A DNA stretch of 64,000 bases from Helicobacter japonicus (GCF_000762845.2 NZ_JRMQ02000002.1:1-64000); one strand, 5' to 3'. Positions 25,202 through 35,839 are shown, counted from the first letter of the stretch. Notes: generated from the sequence alone by a model not told the origin. A program made the numbers and translations.

Positions 25202-27277
25202 TTGAAAATACCATATTTACCTTTGCTTATTGAGATTCTCACTGAAGAGCTTCCTGCTATTCCCCTACTCAAAGAATTGCCACATATACAAGAAAAATGG
25301 CAAAAAAGTGCGCAGGATTTTGGCATTAGCTCCACACCCACATTTTACTATACTCCTCGCCGCCTCGTGCTTTATGAAGAAAATTTTCCTACAACCACGC
25401 AAGACACACTTATAGAATCTTATGGTCCTCCACTTAGCATTGCTTTTAATAATGGTGATAAAACACAAGGTTTAAGCAAAGCTGGTGAAAGCTTTTATAA
25501 GAAAAATGGTTTAAGCGTTGATACACCCTTGCAAACAAAGCACAAGGATAATAAAGAAGTTCTCTATTATGCCTACACGAAAAAAGGTGTGCCTACAAGC
25601 ACCTTGCTTGGCGATATACTCACACAATGGTTACATTCATTGCATTTTGGAAAAAGTATGTTATGGGGTAACACAAAACAATCTTTTATCCGACCAGTGC
25701 GCAATATTTGCATACTTTTAGGAGAGCAAAGCGTCCAAATGAGTGCATTTGATATTCAAAGCAAAGCACAAACCTATATACACAGAGATGTGAGTTTTGC
25801 CCCTGTGTTGGTAAATTCTCCTCAAGCATATTTTGAAATTCTCAAAAATGGTAAAATCATTGTCAATCAAAATGAGCGCAAAGCAATGATTATAGAGCAA
25901 ATCTCACATATAGAATCCACACATCATATCAAAGTAGAAATAGACGCTTCCTTGCTTGATGAGATTGTAGCGATTACAGAATACCCACACGCAGCTTTTG
26001 GGAGCTTTGAAAAAGACTTTTTACGTTTGCCTCCTGAAGTCATTATTACTTCAATGAAAGAAAACCAACGCTACTTTGCTACTTACGCAAACGATACCTT
26101 ACATAATGGATTTGTGCTTGTAGCAAACAGCACTGCCCAAAATCTTACCCCTATCGTGCAAGGCAATCAAAAGGTGCTTAAAGCGCGATTGAGTGATGCG
26201 GTGTTTTTCTATGAAAATGATATAAAAAATGGTTTTGCTCCAGAGCAACTCTCACAAATTCTATTTGTGGAAGGACTAGGTTCTTTACTTGATAAATCTA
26301 AGCGAGAAAATATTATCGCACATATCCTTTTAGAATCTTTTGCAAATCAACTCACTTTGCCCTTAAGTGAAGCAAAAGAAATTTTAGATAATGCTATCAC
26401 TTATGCAAAGGCGGATTTACTCACGCAAATGGTATATGAATTTACAGAATTGCAGGGCATTATGGGTTATTACTATGCACAAAAATTTGGTATGCACCCG
26501 CTTGTTGCCTTAAGTATTAAGGAGCAGTATCTCCCCACAGGTGAAGATTCTGCTTTGCCTAGCCATATTTTAAGTGCGATTGTTGCCCTAAGTGTAAAGC
26601 TTGATAATATTTTTGCCCTTTTCAGTATTCAGAAAATCCCCACTGGTTCAAAAGACCCATTTGCTCTAAGGCGCGCGGCAAATGGTGTGCTAAAAATTAT
26701 CGCACAATATAATCTCGATTTTGATTTACGCATAGATATGCCTAGAATCTATCAAGCAGCAGGTTATAAGCCAAGCGATTTAAATCATATAGAATCTTTC
26801 TTTTTAGAGCGGCTTGAAGGATTCCTTAAAGTCAATCCTTCACTTGTGCGCTGTGTGCTTAATGCACGTGTAGATAATCATAAAATGCGTAATCTCAACA
26901 CTATCATTTCCAATACACAAAGTTTAAGTTCATTTTTTGAAAAAAGCGATAAGGAAGCCTTGGTGCGCCTTTTTAAAAGGGTAGCGAATATTTTAGATGA
27001 GAATATGCAATCTGCTCCTATTGATACAAGTCTCTTTGCTTTAGAGGAAGAAAAGTCTCTTTATAATGCGCTACAAACAATCAAAAATTCTACTTTTAAT
27101 AACACACAAGAGCATATAGAGGCACTTTTTGCCCTTAAATCTCCGCTTGAATGCTTTTTTGAATCTGTGCTTGTTAATGATTCAAATATCACGCTTCAAA
27201 CAAATCGTAAAATGCTTATTTTAGAAGTGTATAATGAATTTTTACGCATTGGCGACATTAAGGATATCACATTGTGA
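25202..27277 (+). CDS. glyS: Glycyl-tRNA synthetase beta subunit (GlyS)
   Basis: This is the tRNA-binding chain of the alpha2beta2 glycyl-tRNA synthetase. The 691-residue protein starts LPLLIEILTEELPAIPL, the family N-terminal signature, has FGKSMLWG near 157, FIRPVRNICILLG near 167, an HD-like block near 330-450 (QMVYEFTELQGIMGYYYA) and PTGSKDPFALRRAANG near 480. The start is TTG at 25202, supported by an AAAGGA site six bases upstream; no ATG lies closer. The alpha subunit gene glyQ is not in the window, so the two genes are separated, as in H. pylori. The stop overlaps the start of the ABC permease gene. Confidence 0.95.
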   Translation: MKIPYLPLLIEILTEELPAIPLLKELPHIQEKWQKSAQDFGISSTPTFYYTPRRLVLYEENFPTTTQDTLIESYGPPLSIAFNNGDKTQGLSKAGESFYKKNGLSVDTPLQTKHKDNKEVLYYAYTKKGVPTSTLLGDILTQWLHSLHFGKSMLWGNTKQSFIRPVRNICILLGEQSVQMSAFDIQSKAQTYIHRDVSFAPVLVNSPQAYFEILKNGKIIVNQNERKAMIIEQISHIESTHHIKVEIDASLLDEIVAITEYPHAAFGSFEKDFLRLPPEVIITSMKENQRYFATYANDTLHNGFVLVANSTAQNLTPIVQGNQKVLKARLSDAVFFYENDIKNGFAPEQLSQILFVEGLGSLLDKSKRENIIAHILLESFANQLTLPLSEAKEILDNAITYAKADLLTQMVYEFTELQGIMGYYYAQKFGMHPLVALSIKEQYLPTGEDSALPSHILSAIVALSVKLDNIFALFSIQKIPTGSKDPFALRRAANGVLKIIAQYNLDFDLRIDMPRIYQAAGYKPSDLNHIESFFLERLEGFLKVNPSLVRCVLNARVDNHKMRNLNTIISNTQSLSSFFEKSDKEALVRLFKRVANILDENMQSAPIDTSLFALEEEKSLYNALQTIKNSTFNNTQEHIEALFALKSPLECFFESVLVNDSNITLQTNRKMLILEVYNEFLRIGDIKDITL

Positions 27278-28395
27278 AAACATTTTTTTCTACCTTTATC
27301 TTAGAAGCAAAAAATATTTTTACTTCCGTATCTGCGATGATTATTATCTTTGGTGGTTCACTTTTTTATCTCTTTTTGTATCCTACGCCTTATTATGAGG
27401 ACATCGTAAATGCACAAAAAATTGCTATTGTTGATTATGATAAAACCAACTCATCTCGGGAATTTATCTCCTTTATAAGAGCTTCTCCACATTTAGAAAT
27501 TGTAGAAGTTTTAAGCAGTATAGAAAGAGTGCAGGACCTTATAGAATCTCATCGCATTTACGGGCTTATCACTATTCCTCACGATTTTGAAAAACATCTC
27601 TATCAGCATATTCCACCAGTTGTGGCAATTATGGCAAATGCCTCATATTTACTTATCTATGGAGCAATCGCTAATGCCAGCACAGAATGTATTGAAGCCT
27701 TTAACACTCACCTCAAAACCAAATTTCAAACTCACGAACACGAGATTCTAGAACCTAAGCTCATACCGCTTTTTAATCCTTCAATGGGTTATATTAATTA
27801 CACTCTTGCCCCTATACTTATTTTTATCCTTCATCAAACACTCATCGCAGGAGCAGGTATCATAGGTGGCACACAGAATCAACAATTCTCACAAGGTGTA
27901 AGAAATTATTACTCAAGGGCAAATCCGCTACTTTTAGTTCTTTCTAAAATAATGGTCTTTTTTTGCATTTATGTGGTGCTTTTTGCCTTTTATTTTGGCT
28001 TTGCCTATGAATTTTATGGGGTAAATATAGGAGCGCATATCCTCGATTTTTGGCTTTTTAGTATTGCTTTCATTCTATCAACTGCTGCATTTGGCGTATT
28101 TTTTGGTAGTATTTTACCCAAACGTGCCCTTTCAACACAAATCATTATGCTTGCCTCTATGCCGATTGTTTTTTTGCTTGGTTTTATGTGGCCAGAGGCT
28201 CAAATTGCACCTTGGGCACATTATTTTGTAAGCTTTTTACCCGCATACCACGGCATTAATGGGCTTTTGCAACTCAACCAAATGGGAGCAAGTTTTGGCA
28301 GTGTGTGGGAATATTTTATAAATTTATGTTTTTTAGGCATTCTGTATATTATTGCAAGTGTGCTGATGATTTATAAAAAAACATTGCGGTGGTAA
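27274..28395 (+). CDS. ABC-2 type transporter permease
   Basis: The 373-residue protein has one N-terminal helix (about 15-35), a large extracytoplasmic domain (about 40-175) and five helices in the C-terminal half, the YhhJ/YbhR plan of ABC-2 export permeases. FGSILPKRALSTQIIMLASMPIVFLLGFMWP is spread over about 285-315; the conserved LLGFMWP-type motif is clear. The start is GTG overlapping the glyS stop (GTGA). In H. pylori HP1486-HP1489 encode two such permeases with an HlyD-like protein and an outer-membrane factor; here only one permease is present and no ATPase is beside it. The substrate is unknown. Confidence 0.82.
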   Translation: MKTFFSTFILEAKNIFTSVSAMIIIFGGSLFYLFLYPTPYYEDIVNAQKIAIVDYDKTNSSREFISFIRASPHLEIVEVLSSIERVQDLIESHRIYGLITIPHDFEKHLYQHIPPVVAIMANASYLLIYGAIANASTECIEAFNTHLKTKFQTHEHEILEPKLIPLFNPSMGYINYTLAPILIFILHQTLIAGAGIIGGTQNQQFSQGVRNYYSRANPLLLVLSKIMVFFCIYVVLFAFYFGFAYEFYGVNIGAHILDFWLFSIAFILSTAAFGVFFGSILPKRALSTQIIMLASMPIVFLLGFMWPEAQIAPWAHYFVSFLPAYHGINGLLQLNQMGASFGSVWEYFINLCFLGILYIIASVLMIYKKTLRW

Positions 28396-28405
28396 GGGCT
28401 TAAAT

Positions 28406-29128
28406 TTAAAGATTCTCTTTATGGCGTAAAAGCATATAAATTGGGTGATAAGTAAGATGATTCTTGAATCTATCTTCATATTCACAAAGCATATTTTTGC
28501 CAATAAATCCATTTTGGCTTAAGGCATTTACTCCGCTTAAGCGCAAATGCCTAAACACATCAAGTGATGTAGGAAAACTTAGATTCATAATTTCTTCTTC
28601 GAGCAATAGAATCGTAAAATGCTTTGTGAGAATCTCTCGCATACACTCAAGGGAAAGATAGCTCAAACCATAATGCGTAATAGCTTTTATCTCATAGCAG
28701 TTTTGCTCTCCAAATGTGCTTAGAAGACAATAGCCATTAGGAGAGAGAATTTTGCTTATATCACAAAGCGTTTGCTCAAAATCAAGCCATTGCAAAGTGG
28801 CGTTTGATACGATAAGTTCAAATTGCATTTCACATATTTTTTGTTTTAAAAGTTCTTTCATATCAAAACATTCATAGCGCATTCGCGTATCATCAAAATG
28901 CACTTTATAGTCATTAATATCATTACATATATAGGATTCAAACTCTAATCTCTTGCGTAAAAGCGCGGTAAATTCGCCATTACCCGCTCCAAATTCAAAA
29001 ATATATTTAAAATCCACTCTATGCTGTGCGTGCAATATCTCTAATAATTTATCACGCATATATTTTTGCACGATAGCATTTTGTGCATAGGTATCTTTTG
29101 CTTTAAGAAATCGCTTTAAATACGGCAC
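28406..29128 (-). CDS. bioC: Malonyl-ACP O-methyltransferase (BioC)
   Basis: BioC caps malonyl-ACP with a methyl group so that fatty acid synthesis can build the pimeloyl moiety of biotin. The 240-residue class I SAM methyltransferase has the SAM motif IFEFGAGNGEFT near 42-53 and SNATLQWLDFEQTL near 110. The N-terminal AKDTYAQNAIVQKYM is typical of BioC, where the Y-x-x-x-A-x-x-Q pattern is shared. I use GTG 29128 with GGGAGGA upstream, rather than the GTG 12 bases further up. It overlaps bioG and follows bioF, the order of Campylobacter jejuni biotin genes. Confidence 0.87.
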   Translation of the reverse strand: MPYLKRFLKAKDTYAQNAIVQKYMRDKLLEILHAQHRVDFKYIFEFGAGNGEFTALLRKRLEFESYICNDINDYKVHFDDTRMRYECFDMKELLKQKICEMQFELIVSNATLQWLDFEQTLCDISKILSPNGYCLLSTFGEQNCYEIKAITHYGLSYLSLECMREILTKHFTILLLEEEIMNLSFPTSLDVFRHLRLSGVNALSQNGFIGKNMLCEYEDRFKNHLTYHPIYMLLRHKENL

Positions 29129-29796
29129 AGCTCCTCCCACGAGTGAAAATCAAAAAATACAAAATGTGGGCTATGCGTTATCGTGATATGTGTTAAAGGA
29201 CAAAAAGAGATAAAAAAGTTTTTAGCGGCACTATAAGGAAAAATCGCATCAGATTCTGATAAAAGCGCACTATCATATAGAAAATCCACATTCTTTTTAG
29301 ATGATATATTTTTTTGCAAAAGAAAATCAAAAATACTTTGCAGCTCCTCTTTTAGCTCATCATTTTTTGGTATAGATTCTATCTGCACTTGTGTGGGGCA
29401 AATACTTTCATATAATTCACCAAAAAGTGCTTTTTGGAAGTTGTTTATATCAAAATGTGCTATGGTTTTTTTAAAAATAGCAGGGTGTATGCCAAACACC
29501 CTATCAATACCAATATTTGTGCCATTAATGGCTATTTTTTTTACAAATGGCAAATGAGATACAAATAATGGCGCGATACTTACGCCCATTGAAAAGGCGA
29601 TAAGAACAACTTCACTAAACTGCTCCATATCCCGTAAAAAAGTGTGAGGGAGTGCAAAATCCCTATAATCATAGAGCATAATCACATTGCATTCTGCACT
29701 TAAATGCCTAAAATGCTCTGCCCTGCTCCCAAATCCACCAAAAAATAGAATACACTTTTTACTCTGTGCCTTTGTGTGTAAAAACACATATTTCAT
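29116..29796 (-). CDS. bioG: Pimeloyl-ACP methyl ester esterase, BioG type (DUF452)
   Basis: BioG removes the methyl ester from pimeloyl-ACP methyl ester and so ends the BioC disguise phase. The 226-residue alpha/beta hydrolase has LFFGGFGSRAEHF near 17-29, the nucleophile elbow VVLIAFSMGVS with Ser69, and THSPHFVFFDFHSWEE at the C-terminus, with the likely catalytic His. The compact size and FFGGFGS motif identify BioG rather than BioH. Its start overlaps the bioF stop (ATGA) and its end overlaps bioC. H. pylori uses a different esterase (BioV), so BioG here is a difference between species. Confidence 0.87.
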   Translation of the reverse strand: MKYVFLHTKAQSKKCILFFGGFGSRAEHFRHLSAECNVIMLYDYRDFALPHTFLRDMEQFSEVVLIAFSMGVSIAPLFVSHLPFVKKIAINGTNIGIDRVFGIHPAIFKKTIAHFDINNFQKALFGELYESICPTQVQIESIPKNDELKEELQSIFDFLLQKNISSKKNVDFLYDSALLSESDAIFPYSAAKNFFISFCPLTHITITHSPHFVFFDFHSWEELCRI

Positions 29797-30935
29797 ACAA
29801 ATGCCTTTAAAATAGATTCTATATGTTCTTCGCTCAAGGCACTATGAAGTGAGAATCTCACTCTTGCTGTGCGCTTTGGCACACTCGGCTCTTTAATGGC
29901 TGGAGCAAAAATACCACGCTCTTTTAATTGAGAAGCTAATGCCAATGCCTGTGCATTTTCCCCACAAAGAATAGATAAAATGTGATTTTCTCCTAGCACT
30001 TCGTAACCTTTTTTTTGCAAACTTTGCTTGATATATGCAGATAATCTTGACACATATTCGCGCTCTTTATCAAAAGAATCAAGTTTTGTGAAAACAAAAT
30101 GACTAAAAGCAATATTAATGGGAGGCAGGGCTGTGGAAAATATCAATGAACGCGCACAATTAATAAAAAAATCTTTCATCTTTGTGGAACAAAGCATACA
30201 CGCGCCAACTGAAGCAATCGCCTTACCAAAAGTCAAAAGTAAAAAATCAACAGATTCTACAAACTGCAGATGTGCGGCTAAACCCAAACCACCTTTACCT
30301 ACAATACCTACGCTGTGGGCTTCATCAAGGTAGATTCTCATATTTTTAAATTTCTTTTTTAACGCCACAATTTCTTGCAAAGGCGCAAAATCTCCCTCCA
30401 TACTAAATACCCCTTCACTTACAACGATAATATTTTCGAACTTTTTAGTATTCTCATCAAGAATCTGCTCTAACTCCTGCATATTGTTATGAGTGAAACT
30501 TTTAAATCGTGCTTTACCCAAACGTAATCCATCAATCACACTTGCATGGACAAAACGATCAATAACAAAAAAAGTGCTTGGAATCTTACACAAAGCCTGA
30601 ATACACGCGATATTAGCGTGATAACCACTATTAAAAAGCAAGGCTTGTCGATTATACAGGCTACTCAACGTAGATTCACATATTTCATAAATATCAAAAT
30701 TACCACTTAAAAGTCGGGAGGAACTACTTGAAAAAAGCATATCTTGAGAACGCACAGATGTTAAAAACTGCTCCTTAAAGGCACTATTAACATTTAAGCC
30801 TAAATAATCATTACTCGCAAGATTAAGGAGTTTGTGCTGATTTTCATATACAAATACACCGCTATGCTGAAGTGAGGGAAGTGAGCGGAAGTTATTTTGC
30901 TCTTGTAATGCAAAAAGTATAGAATCTGGATTCAT
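29793..30935 (-). CDS. bioF: 8-amino-7-oxononanoate synthase (BioF)
   Basis: This PLP enzyme condenses pimeloyl-ACP with L-alanine in biotin synthesis. The 380-residue protein has NLASNDYLGLNVN near 37, LFNSGYHANIACIQAL near 98, the PLP-contact block YLDEAHSVGIVGKGGLG near 200 and LLTFGKAIASVGAC, with the PLP lysine near 234. The length is normal for the alpha-oxoamine synthase family. The start at 30935 follows AAGGATAATA. Its stop overlaps the bioG start. It is divergent from bioA across 81 bases, so one control region could serve both; I see no clear BirA-type operator there. Confidence 0.94.
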   Translation of the reverse strand: MNPDSILFALQEQNNFRSLPSLQHSGVFVYENQHKLLNLASNDYLGLNVNSAFKEQFLTSVRSQDMLFSSSSSRLLSGNFDIYEICESTLSSLYNRQALLFNSGYHANIACIQALCKIPSTFFVIDRFVHASVIDGLRLGKARFKSFTHNNMQELEQILDENTKKFENIIVVSEGVFSMEGDFAPLQEIVALKKKFKNMRIYLDEAHSVGIVGKGGLGLAAHLQFVESVDFLLLTFGKAIASVGACMLCSTKMKDFFINCARSLIFSTALPPINIAFSHFVFTKLDSFDKEREYVSRLSAYIKQSLQKKGYEVLGENHILSILCGENAQALALASQLKERGIFAPAIKEPSVPKRTARVRFSLHSALSEEHIESILKAFV

Positions 30936-31016
30936 TATTATCCTTAAATATTTTCGTATTATAATACCTTAGCACAACTGCATATAAACTTAGCACCCTT
31001 ATATAAAGGAAAGTAA

Positions 31017-32333
31017 ATGAATAATGCCTATTTTAAATCACTTGATTTAGCACATATTTGGCACCCCTGCACGCAAATGAAAGATCACGAAAATGTGCCA
31101 TTAATCCCTATAAAAAAAGCAAATGGTATGTATCTTTATGATTTTGATGGTGCAAAATATATGGATTGTGTCAGTTCTTGGTGGGTAAATCTTTTCGGGC
31201 ATTGTAATGGGCATATTGCAAGTGCGATAAAATCACAAGTTGATGAATTAGCCCATATCATTTTAGCAGGTTTTTCACACGAGCAAATTATTACACTCTC
31301 GCAAAGACTTTGCGCTCTTTTGGGAGGAAGATTCAATAAATGCTTCTATGCGGATAATGGCTCAAGCGCAATTGAAGTAGCCCTAAAGATGAGTTTTCAT
31401 TATCATCTTAATCTCGGACAAAAGCGCAACAAATTCTTATCTTTAAGCAATTCTTATCACGGCGAAACTCTTGGGGCTTTGAGTGTGGGTGATGTAGCAC
31501 TCTATAAACGCACTTATGAGCCACTACTACTAGATTGTCTCATTACTCCTGTGCCAATAGCAAATACACAAGAGAGTGTGAGTGATTTTGAAAATGCTCA
31601 TTTTCACAAAGAATTAGAATCTCTAGAGCAAATTCTTAACGCGCAAGGGGAGCATATTTGCGCCTTTATCCTTGAGCCACTTATTCAATGTGCGGGAAAT
31701 ATGAATATGTATAGCACACAATTTATCGATGAAGCCATAAAACTTTGTCGTGCATTTGGCGTGCAAATAATTTTTGATGAAATTGCTGTGGGTTTTGGGC
31801 GTAGTGGCACACTCTTTGCAATGGAGCAATGCGAAGAAAAACCTGACTTTATCTGTCTCTCAAAAGGCATTACTGGCGGATTCTTGCCCTTATCTGTGGT
31901 AGTAACAAATGATGAAATTTATAATGCTTTTTATGCAGAATATGAAACTCAAAGGGCATTTTTACATTCTCATTCATATACAGGCAATGCTTTAGCCTGT
32001 GCAGCAGCAAATGCAGTGCTTGATATTTTTGAAAAAGATAATATTATAGAAAAAAATCGCACCCTAAGTGCGTATATTGCTAAAGAGTTTGAATCTTTAA
32101 AGCAATTTGCATTTTTAGGCAATTTTAGGCAAAAGGGTATGGTTTATGCCTTTGATATTCTAAGCCAAAAACGAGAGCGCGCTGGGCTTTGGGTATTTCA
32201 AAAGGCTTTGCAAAAAAGCTTACTTTTAAGACCTCTTGGCAATACAATCTACTTTATGCCCCCTTATATTATTACGCAGCAGCAAATACGCTATGTGCGT
32301 GAAAGTTTAGAGGAGATTTTTAGGGAATTTTAG
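31017..32333 (+). CDS. bioA: Adenosylmethionine-8-amino-7-oxononanoate aminotransferase (BioA)
   Basis: BioA converts KAPA to DAPA with SAM as the amino donor. The 438-residue class III aminotransferase has [13 protein letters not shown] at the N-terminus, a BioA hallmark, [15 protein letters not shown] near 55, [18 protein letters not shown] near 119, [17 protein letters not shown] near 148 and the PLP lysine in [13 protein letters not shown] near 280. SAM-type BioA is supported by the WHPCTQM block. Start 31017 follows AAAGGAAAG. It is divergent from bioF-bioG-bioC and followed by a 13-bp inverted repeat before clpB. Confidence 0.95.
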   Translation: MNNAYFKSLDLAHIWHPCTQMKDHENVPLIPIKKANGMYLYDFDGAKYMDCVSSWWVNLFGHCNGHIASAIKSQVDELAHIILAGFSHEQIITLSQRLCALLGGRFNKCFYADNGSSAIEVALKMSFHYHLNLGQKRNKFLSLSNSYHGETLGALSVGDVALYKRTYEPLLLDCLITPVPIANTQESVSDFENAHFHKELESLEQILNAQGEHICAFILEPLIQCAGNMNMYSTQFIDEAIKLCRAFGVQIIFDEIAVGFGRSGTLFAMEQCEEKPDFICLSKGITGGFLPLSVVVTNDEIYNAFYAEYETQRAFLHSHSYTGNALACAAANAVLDIFEKDNIIEKNRTLSAYIAKEFESLKQFAFLGNFRQKGMVYAFDILSQKRERAGLWVFQKALQKSLLLRPLGNTIYFMPPYIITQQQIRYVRESLEEIFREF

Positions 32334-32383
32334 CACTTTAGGTTAGATTCTCAATTTACACTTTTAACATTGAAACTTAAAAA

Positions 32384-32413
32384 TTATAGAATCTAATACA
32401 TTAGATTCTATAA
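32384..32413. terminator. 13-bp inverted repeat between bioA and clpB
   Basis: TTATAGAATCTAA and TTAGATTCTATAA form a perfect 13-bp AT-rich stem with a TACA loop in the gap between the convergent bioA and clpB genes. Each arm carries one AGAATCT motif. It could act as a two-way terminator, but the stem has few G-C pairs. Confidence 0.6.
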
Positions 32414-32419
32414 AATATA

Positions 32420-34996
32420 TCATTTTTCTATCTCTGTGCTAATGCTATCATTTTTAAATACAAAATGCACTTTATTTCCCTCTCTTACTTCATCGCGTAA
32501 AATTAAATCTGCTAATCTATCCTCAATCTCCTCATATAATGCCCTTTTCAGCGGACGCGCACCATAGATACTATCAAAACCAACTGCTGCTATATGCTCT
32601 TTTGCTTCTTTGCTTAAAGAAATGCTTATGCCTCTCTCCTGTGCCCTTTTTGCTAAAGATTCAAACATAATATCTACAATTTTTGTAATATCCTCTAACC
32701 CTAATGGATTAAATACCACCACATCATCAAGGCGATTTAAAAATTCTGGTTTAAAATACATTTTTAACGCCTCTTTAACAGCTTTTTGTCTCTCTTGCTT
32801 ATCCTCAATCTCTATAATCTTATCGCTTGCAATATTGCTTGTTAAAATGATAATCGTATTACTAAAATCTACAACAACACCTTTGCTATCAGTCAGTCGC
32901 CCATCATCAAGCACTTGCAAGAGGATATTAAACACATCAGGATGCGCCTTTTCAACTTCATCAAAAAGCACAATACTATAAGGCTTTCTCCTTATAGCTT
33001 CGGTCAGCACTCCACCTTCTTCATAGCCTACATAGCCCGGAGGCGCACCCACGAGCCTACTTACTGCGTGTTTTTCCATATATTCGCTCATATCAATGCG
33101 CACGAGACTTTTGGCACTATCAAATAAAAATTCTGCCAAAGTTTTTGCACATTGTGTTTTACCAACGCCTGTTGGTCCTAAAAATAAAAAGCTCCCGATA
33201 GGCTTATTCGCATCACTTAATCCTGCCTTGTTGCGTTTAATCGCCCGAGCAATCGCTTTAATCGCATCATCTTGTCCTACTACACTTTTTTCTAGCTCAG
33301 ATTCTATACCTAAAATGCGCTCCTTTTGACTTTGGAGCATTTTTTTAATCGGAATCCCACTCCAGCGACTAACTACTCCGGCAATACTCTCTTGTGTAAC
33401 AGCATTTTTTAATAAAGTGCCATTTTTTTGCATATCCTCCCATTGCTCTTGCAACGCTTTCTCTTGTGCCTCAATCTGTGGAATCTTGCCATAGTCAATT
33501 TCTGCAGCCTTATTATAATCCCCGCTTCTTTTGGCAAGTTCAGATTCTCTTTTCAAACTATCTAGATTTGATTTAAGCGATGCTATGTTTGTAAAAACTT
33601 GTTTTTCTTGCTCAAATTTCCCCTCCAACGCCACTCTCTCTTCACGCAAATTCTCTAGCTCTTTATCAATCTCCCCTATACGCACATCATTGACATTGTT
33701 TTTTTCCATATTTAAAGCTTGTTTCTCTACTTGTAAATTCGCAATATGTTTTTTAATTTTACTAAGCTCCAAAGGTTCAGATTCTATTTGCATTTTTAAT
33801 TCTGCTGCTGCCTCATCAATTAAATCAATTGCCTTATCGGGCAAGAATCTATCAGTAATATAACGACTTGAAAGCTTTGCTGCAGCTACAAGTGCGCTAT
33901 CTGTAATGCTTACATTATGGTGAGCTTCTAAATTTGGTTTAATCCCACGCAAAATTTGCAATGCTTCATTAATGCTTGGCTCATTCACACTAATAGGTTG
34001 AAAACGTCTTGTAAGTGCGGCATCTTTTTCAAAATATTTGCGATATTCTTTTAATGTAGTTGCCCCAATAGTATGAATCTCACCTCGTGCAAGGGCAGGT
34101 TTAAGGATATTTGCCGCGTCCATACTACCCTCACTCGCTCCTGCACCCACAATAGTGTGAATCTCATCAATAAATAAAATCACATTTCCAGCTTTTTTTA
34201 CTTCATCAACAACATTTTTTAGTCGCTCTTCAAATTCCCCACGATACTTTGCTCCGGCAATAAGTGCGCTCATATCAAGGGCAATTAATTTTTTATTTTG
34301 TAAGCTTATAGGGACAGATTTTGCCACAATTCTTTGGGCTAGTCCCTCCACGACAGCAGTTTTGCCCACACCTGGCTCACCAAGCAAAATAGGATTATTT
34401 TTGCTCTTGCGTATGAGAATCTGCATCATCGCATTTACTTCATCATCGCGTCCTATAACAGGGTCAAGGGTGTTTTCTAATGCTTTTTGTGTCAAATCAA
34501 TACCAAATTTGCTTAAAGCTTCTAAATTATCATCACCACTTTGAGTTTCTATTTTAGATTCTCCCCTTAAACTAAGCAATGTCTTTTTTAACTCTGTAAT
34601 ATCCATAAAAGGCTTAAATATAGCTACAAAAGCATTCTCTTTAAGATTAGCAATCAAAAACATATCTACCGCAATAAAACTATCGCCATTTTTAGTTGCC
34701 TCACCTTGAGCAAAATTAAGAGCAGAGGTGAGTTCTTTGCTAAGACTTAGATTCTCTTTTGCAACATTTGAGCTTTTAGGAAGCTTATCAACCTCACTTC
34801 TTGCTTGAAGTTCGATGGCTTCTTTTTGGATATTCATTTTATTAAGAGCCTGATTCAGCACAGATTGATAATTACTCAAAAGTGCCCAATATATGTGTGC
34901 AGGGGTAATTTCTTGATTTTGAGAATGCAAGGCAAGTGAAGCTGCGCTATCAAGTGCTTCTTTCATTTGATTTGTTAATTTTTCAAATAAATTCAT
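32420..34996 (-). CDS. clpB: ATP-dependent disaggregase ClpB
   Basis: ClpB is a hexameric AAA+ chaperone that pulls proteins out of aggregates with DnaK. The 858-residue protein has the Clp N-domain (1-140), Walker A1 [10 protein letters not shown] near 205, Walker B LFIDEIHT near 275, the coiled-coil M-domain (about 405-525), Walker A2 GPTGVGKTQ near 605 and [25 protein letters not shown], split here as [11 protein letters not shown] and [11 protein letters not shown], near 680. M-domain presence separates it from ClpA and ClpC. A consensus promoter lies upstream, with palindromes that may be heat-shock control sites. It interrupts the biotin gene region. Confidence 0.96.
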   Translation of the reverse strand: MNLFEKLTNQMKEALDSAASLALHSQNQEITPAHIYWALLSNYQSVLNQALNKMNIQKEAIELQARSEVDKLPKSSNVAKENLSLSKELTSALNFAQGEATKNGDSFIAVDMFLIANLKENAFVAIFKPFMDITELKKTLLSLRGESKIETQSGDDNLEALSKFGIDLTQKALENTLDPVIGRDDEVNAMMQILIRKSKNNPILLGEPGVGKTAVVEGLAQRIVAKSVPISLQNKKLIALDMSALIAGAKYRGEFEERLKNVVDEVKKAGNVILFIDEIHTIVGAGASEGSMDAANILKPALARGEIHTIGATTLKEYRKYFEKDAALTRRFQPISVNEPSINEALQILRGIKPNLEAHHNVSITDSALVAAAKLSSRYITDRFLPDKAIDLIDEAAAELKMQIESEPLELSKIKKHIANLQVEKQALNMEKNNVNDVRIGEIDKELENLREERVALEGKFEQEKQVFTNIASLKSNLDSLKRESELAKRSGDYNKAAEIDYGKIPQIEAQEKALQEQWEDMQKNGTLLKNAVTQESIAGVVSRWSGIPIKKMLQSQKERILGIESELEKSVVGQDDAIKAIARAIKRNKAGLSDANKPIGSFLFLGPTGVGKTQCAKTLAEFLFDSAKSLVRIDMSEYMEKHAVSRLVGAPPGYVGYEEGGVLTEAIRRKPYSIVLFDEVEKAHPDVFNILLQVLDDGRLTDSKGVVVDFSNTIIILTSNIASDKIIEIEDKQERQKAVKEALKMYFKPEFLNRLDDVVVFNPLGLEDITKIVDIMFESLAKRAQERGISISLSKEAKEHIAAVGFDSIYGARPLKRALYEEIEDRLADLILRDEVREGNKVHFVFKNDSISTEIEK

Positions 34997-35026
34997 AATA
35001 AACTCCTTAAATTTTATAGGAATAGC

Positions 35027-35055
35027 ATTATATAAGTTTAGTCATTTATTGTCAA
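35027..35055 (-). promoter_or_regulatory. Consensus sigma-70-type promoter of clpB
   Basis: On the minus strand TTGACA (35055-35050) and TATAAT (35032-35027) are separated by exactly 17 bases, a perfect match to the housekeeping promoter. It lies about 30 bases upstream of the clpB ATG, which has AAGGAG before it. Such a full match is unusual in Helicobacter, where the -35 box is often weak. Confidence 0.85.
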
Positions 35056-35070
35056 GTTTATTTATAAAAT

Positions 35071-35082
35071 AACTTATAAGTT
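35071..35082. promoter_or_regulatory. Palindrome upstream of the clpB promoter
   Basis: AACTTATAAGTT is a perfect 12-bp palindrome ending about 16 bases upstream of the -35 box. AAGTT/AACTT half-sites recur at 35054-35058 and near 35034-35038, within the promoter. This arrangement could be a repressor operator, possibly of a heat-shock regulator, but it does not match the HrcA CIRCE or HspR HAIR sequences that I know. Confidence 0.35.
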
Positions 35083-35227
35083 TTATGATTTTAGCAATGT
35101 TAGCATACATTCATCGTGCAATACAGCATATTTGAATCTTAGCCATAATGCCTTATTAAGTTTTGCAATGTTTAAATAGATGATATTTGAGATTTGGCTT
35201 AGAATCTTTGCATAGTGCAAAACTTTA

Positions 35228-35839
35228 TCAACAAGATGAGTTTTGCATAAATTCCTGCATTTGAGTTTTAAGGTGCTGACTTTTTGCCTCAAAGTCTTGA
35301 GGTGTAAAAAAAGGCAAATGGAAGATTCTCACTCCTGTGTATGAGGTGATAAACTCATCGATTAAAATATCTTCTTCACCCATTAAAAGCAAAGCAAGGA
35401 TTGGAATCTGCCTTTGCTTTAAAGCTTCGAGTGAAAGTAAAATATGATTAATCACACCAAGATAATACTTTGCTACTAAGAAGCAAGGGCGTTTGAATCT
35501 TTGCACATAATCAATCATCGTATAAGTTTCATCAATAGGTGTAAAAAGCCCACCCGCAGTTTCTATAAGAAGGTTTTTGCTTTGGGGCAAAGTAATATCA
35601 AAAGCTTTATAATGTAAGTGTTCTAATTTTTTGGCAAGGTGAGGAGAGGCGGGAGTTTGTAAAAATATGCCAGATTCAAATATATGTGTTGTAGGGCTTA
35701 ATGTCTTCACAAAATTACTATCAGTTGGCATTCCTGCCTGAATGAGTTTAAAATAATCATAAGAAAAAGCCTTACAAAATGCTGCGCTAAAATGCGTCTT
35801 ACCTGTGTCTGTATGCACACCAAGCACATAAATTTGCAT
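35228..35839 (-). CDS. bioD: Dethiobiotin synthetase (BioD)
   Basis: BioD closes the ureido ring of dethiobiotin from DAPA, CO2 and ATP. The 203-residue protein has the P-loop [14 protein letters not shown] near 8-21, the substrate-contact block [10 protein letters not shown] near 33-42 and the [19 protein letters not shown] region near 92-110. It is shorter than the E. coli enzyme (about 225) but normal for Campylobacter-type BioD. ATG 35839 follows AAGGA. It stands apart from the other biotin genes, separated from them by clpB, and about 190 bases without a gene follow before the clpB promoter. Confidence 0.9.
   Translation of the reverse strand: MQIYVLGVHTDTGKTHFSAAFCKAFSYDYFKLIQAGMPTDSNFVKTLSPTTHIFESGIFLQTPASPHLAKKLEHLHYKAFDITLPQSKNLLIETAGGLFTPIDETYTMIDYVQRFKRPCFLVAKYYLGVINHILLSLEALKQRQIPILALLLMGEEDILIDEFITSYTGVRIFHLPFFTPQDFEAKSQHLKTQMQEFMQNSSC

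Noticed and set aside
35083-35292. 69-codon minus-strand frame overlapping the end of bioD
   Set aside because: BioD already has a normal length; the frame has no ribosome site of its own and its second half shows no protein-like pattern.
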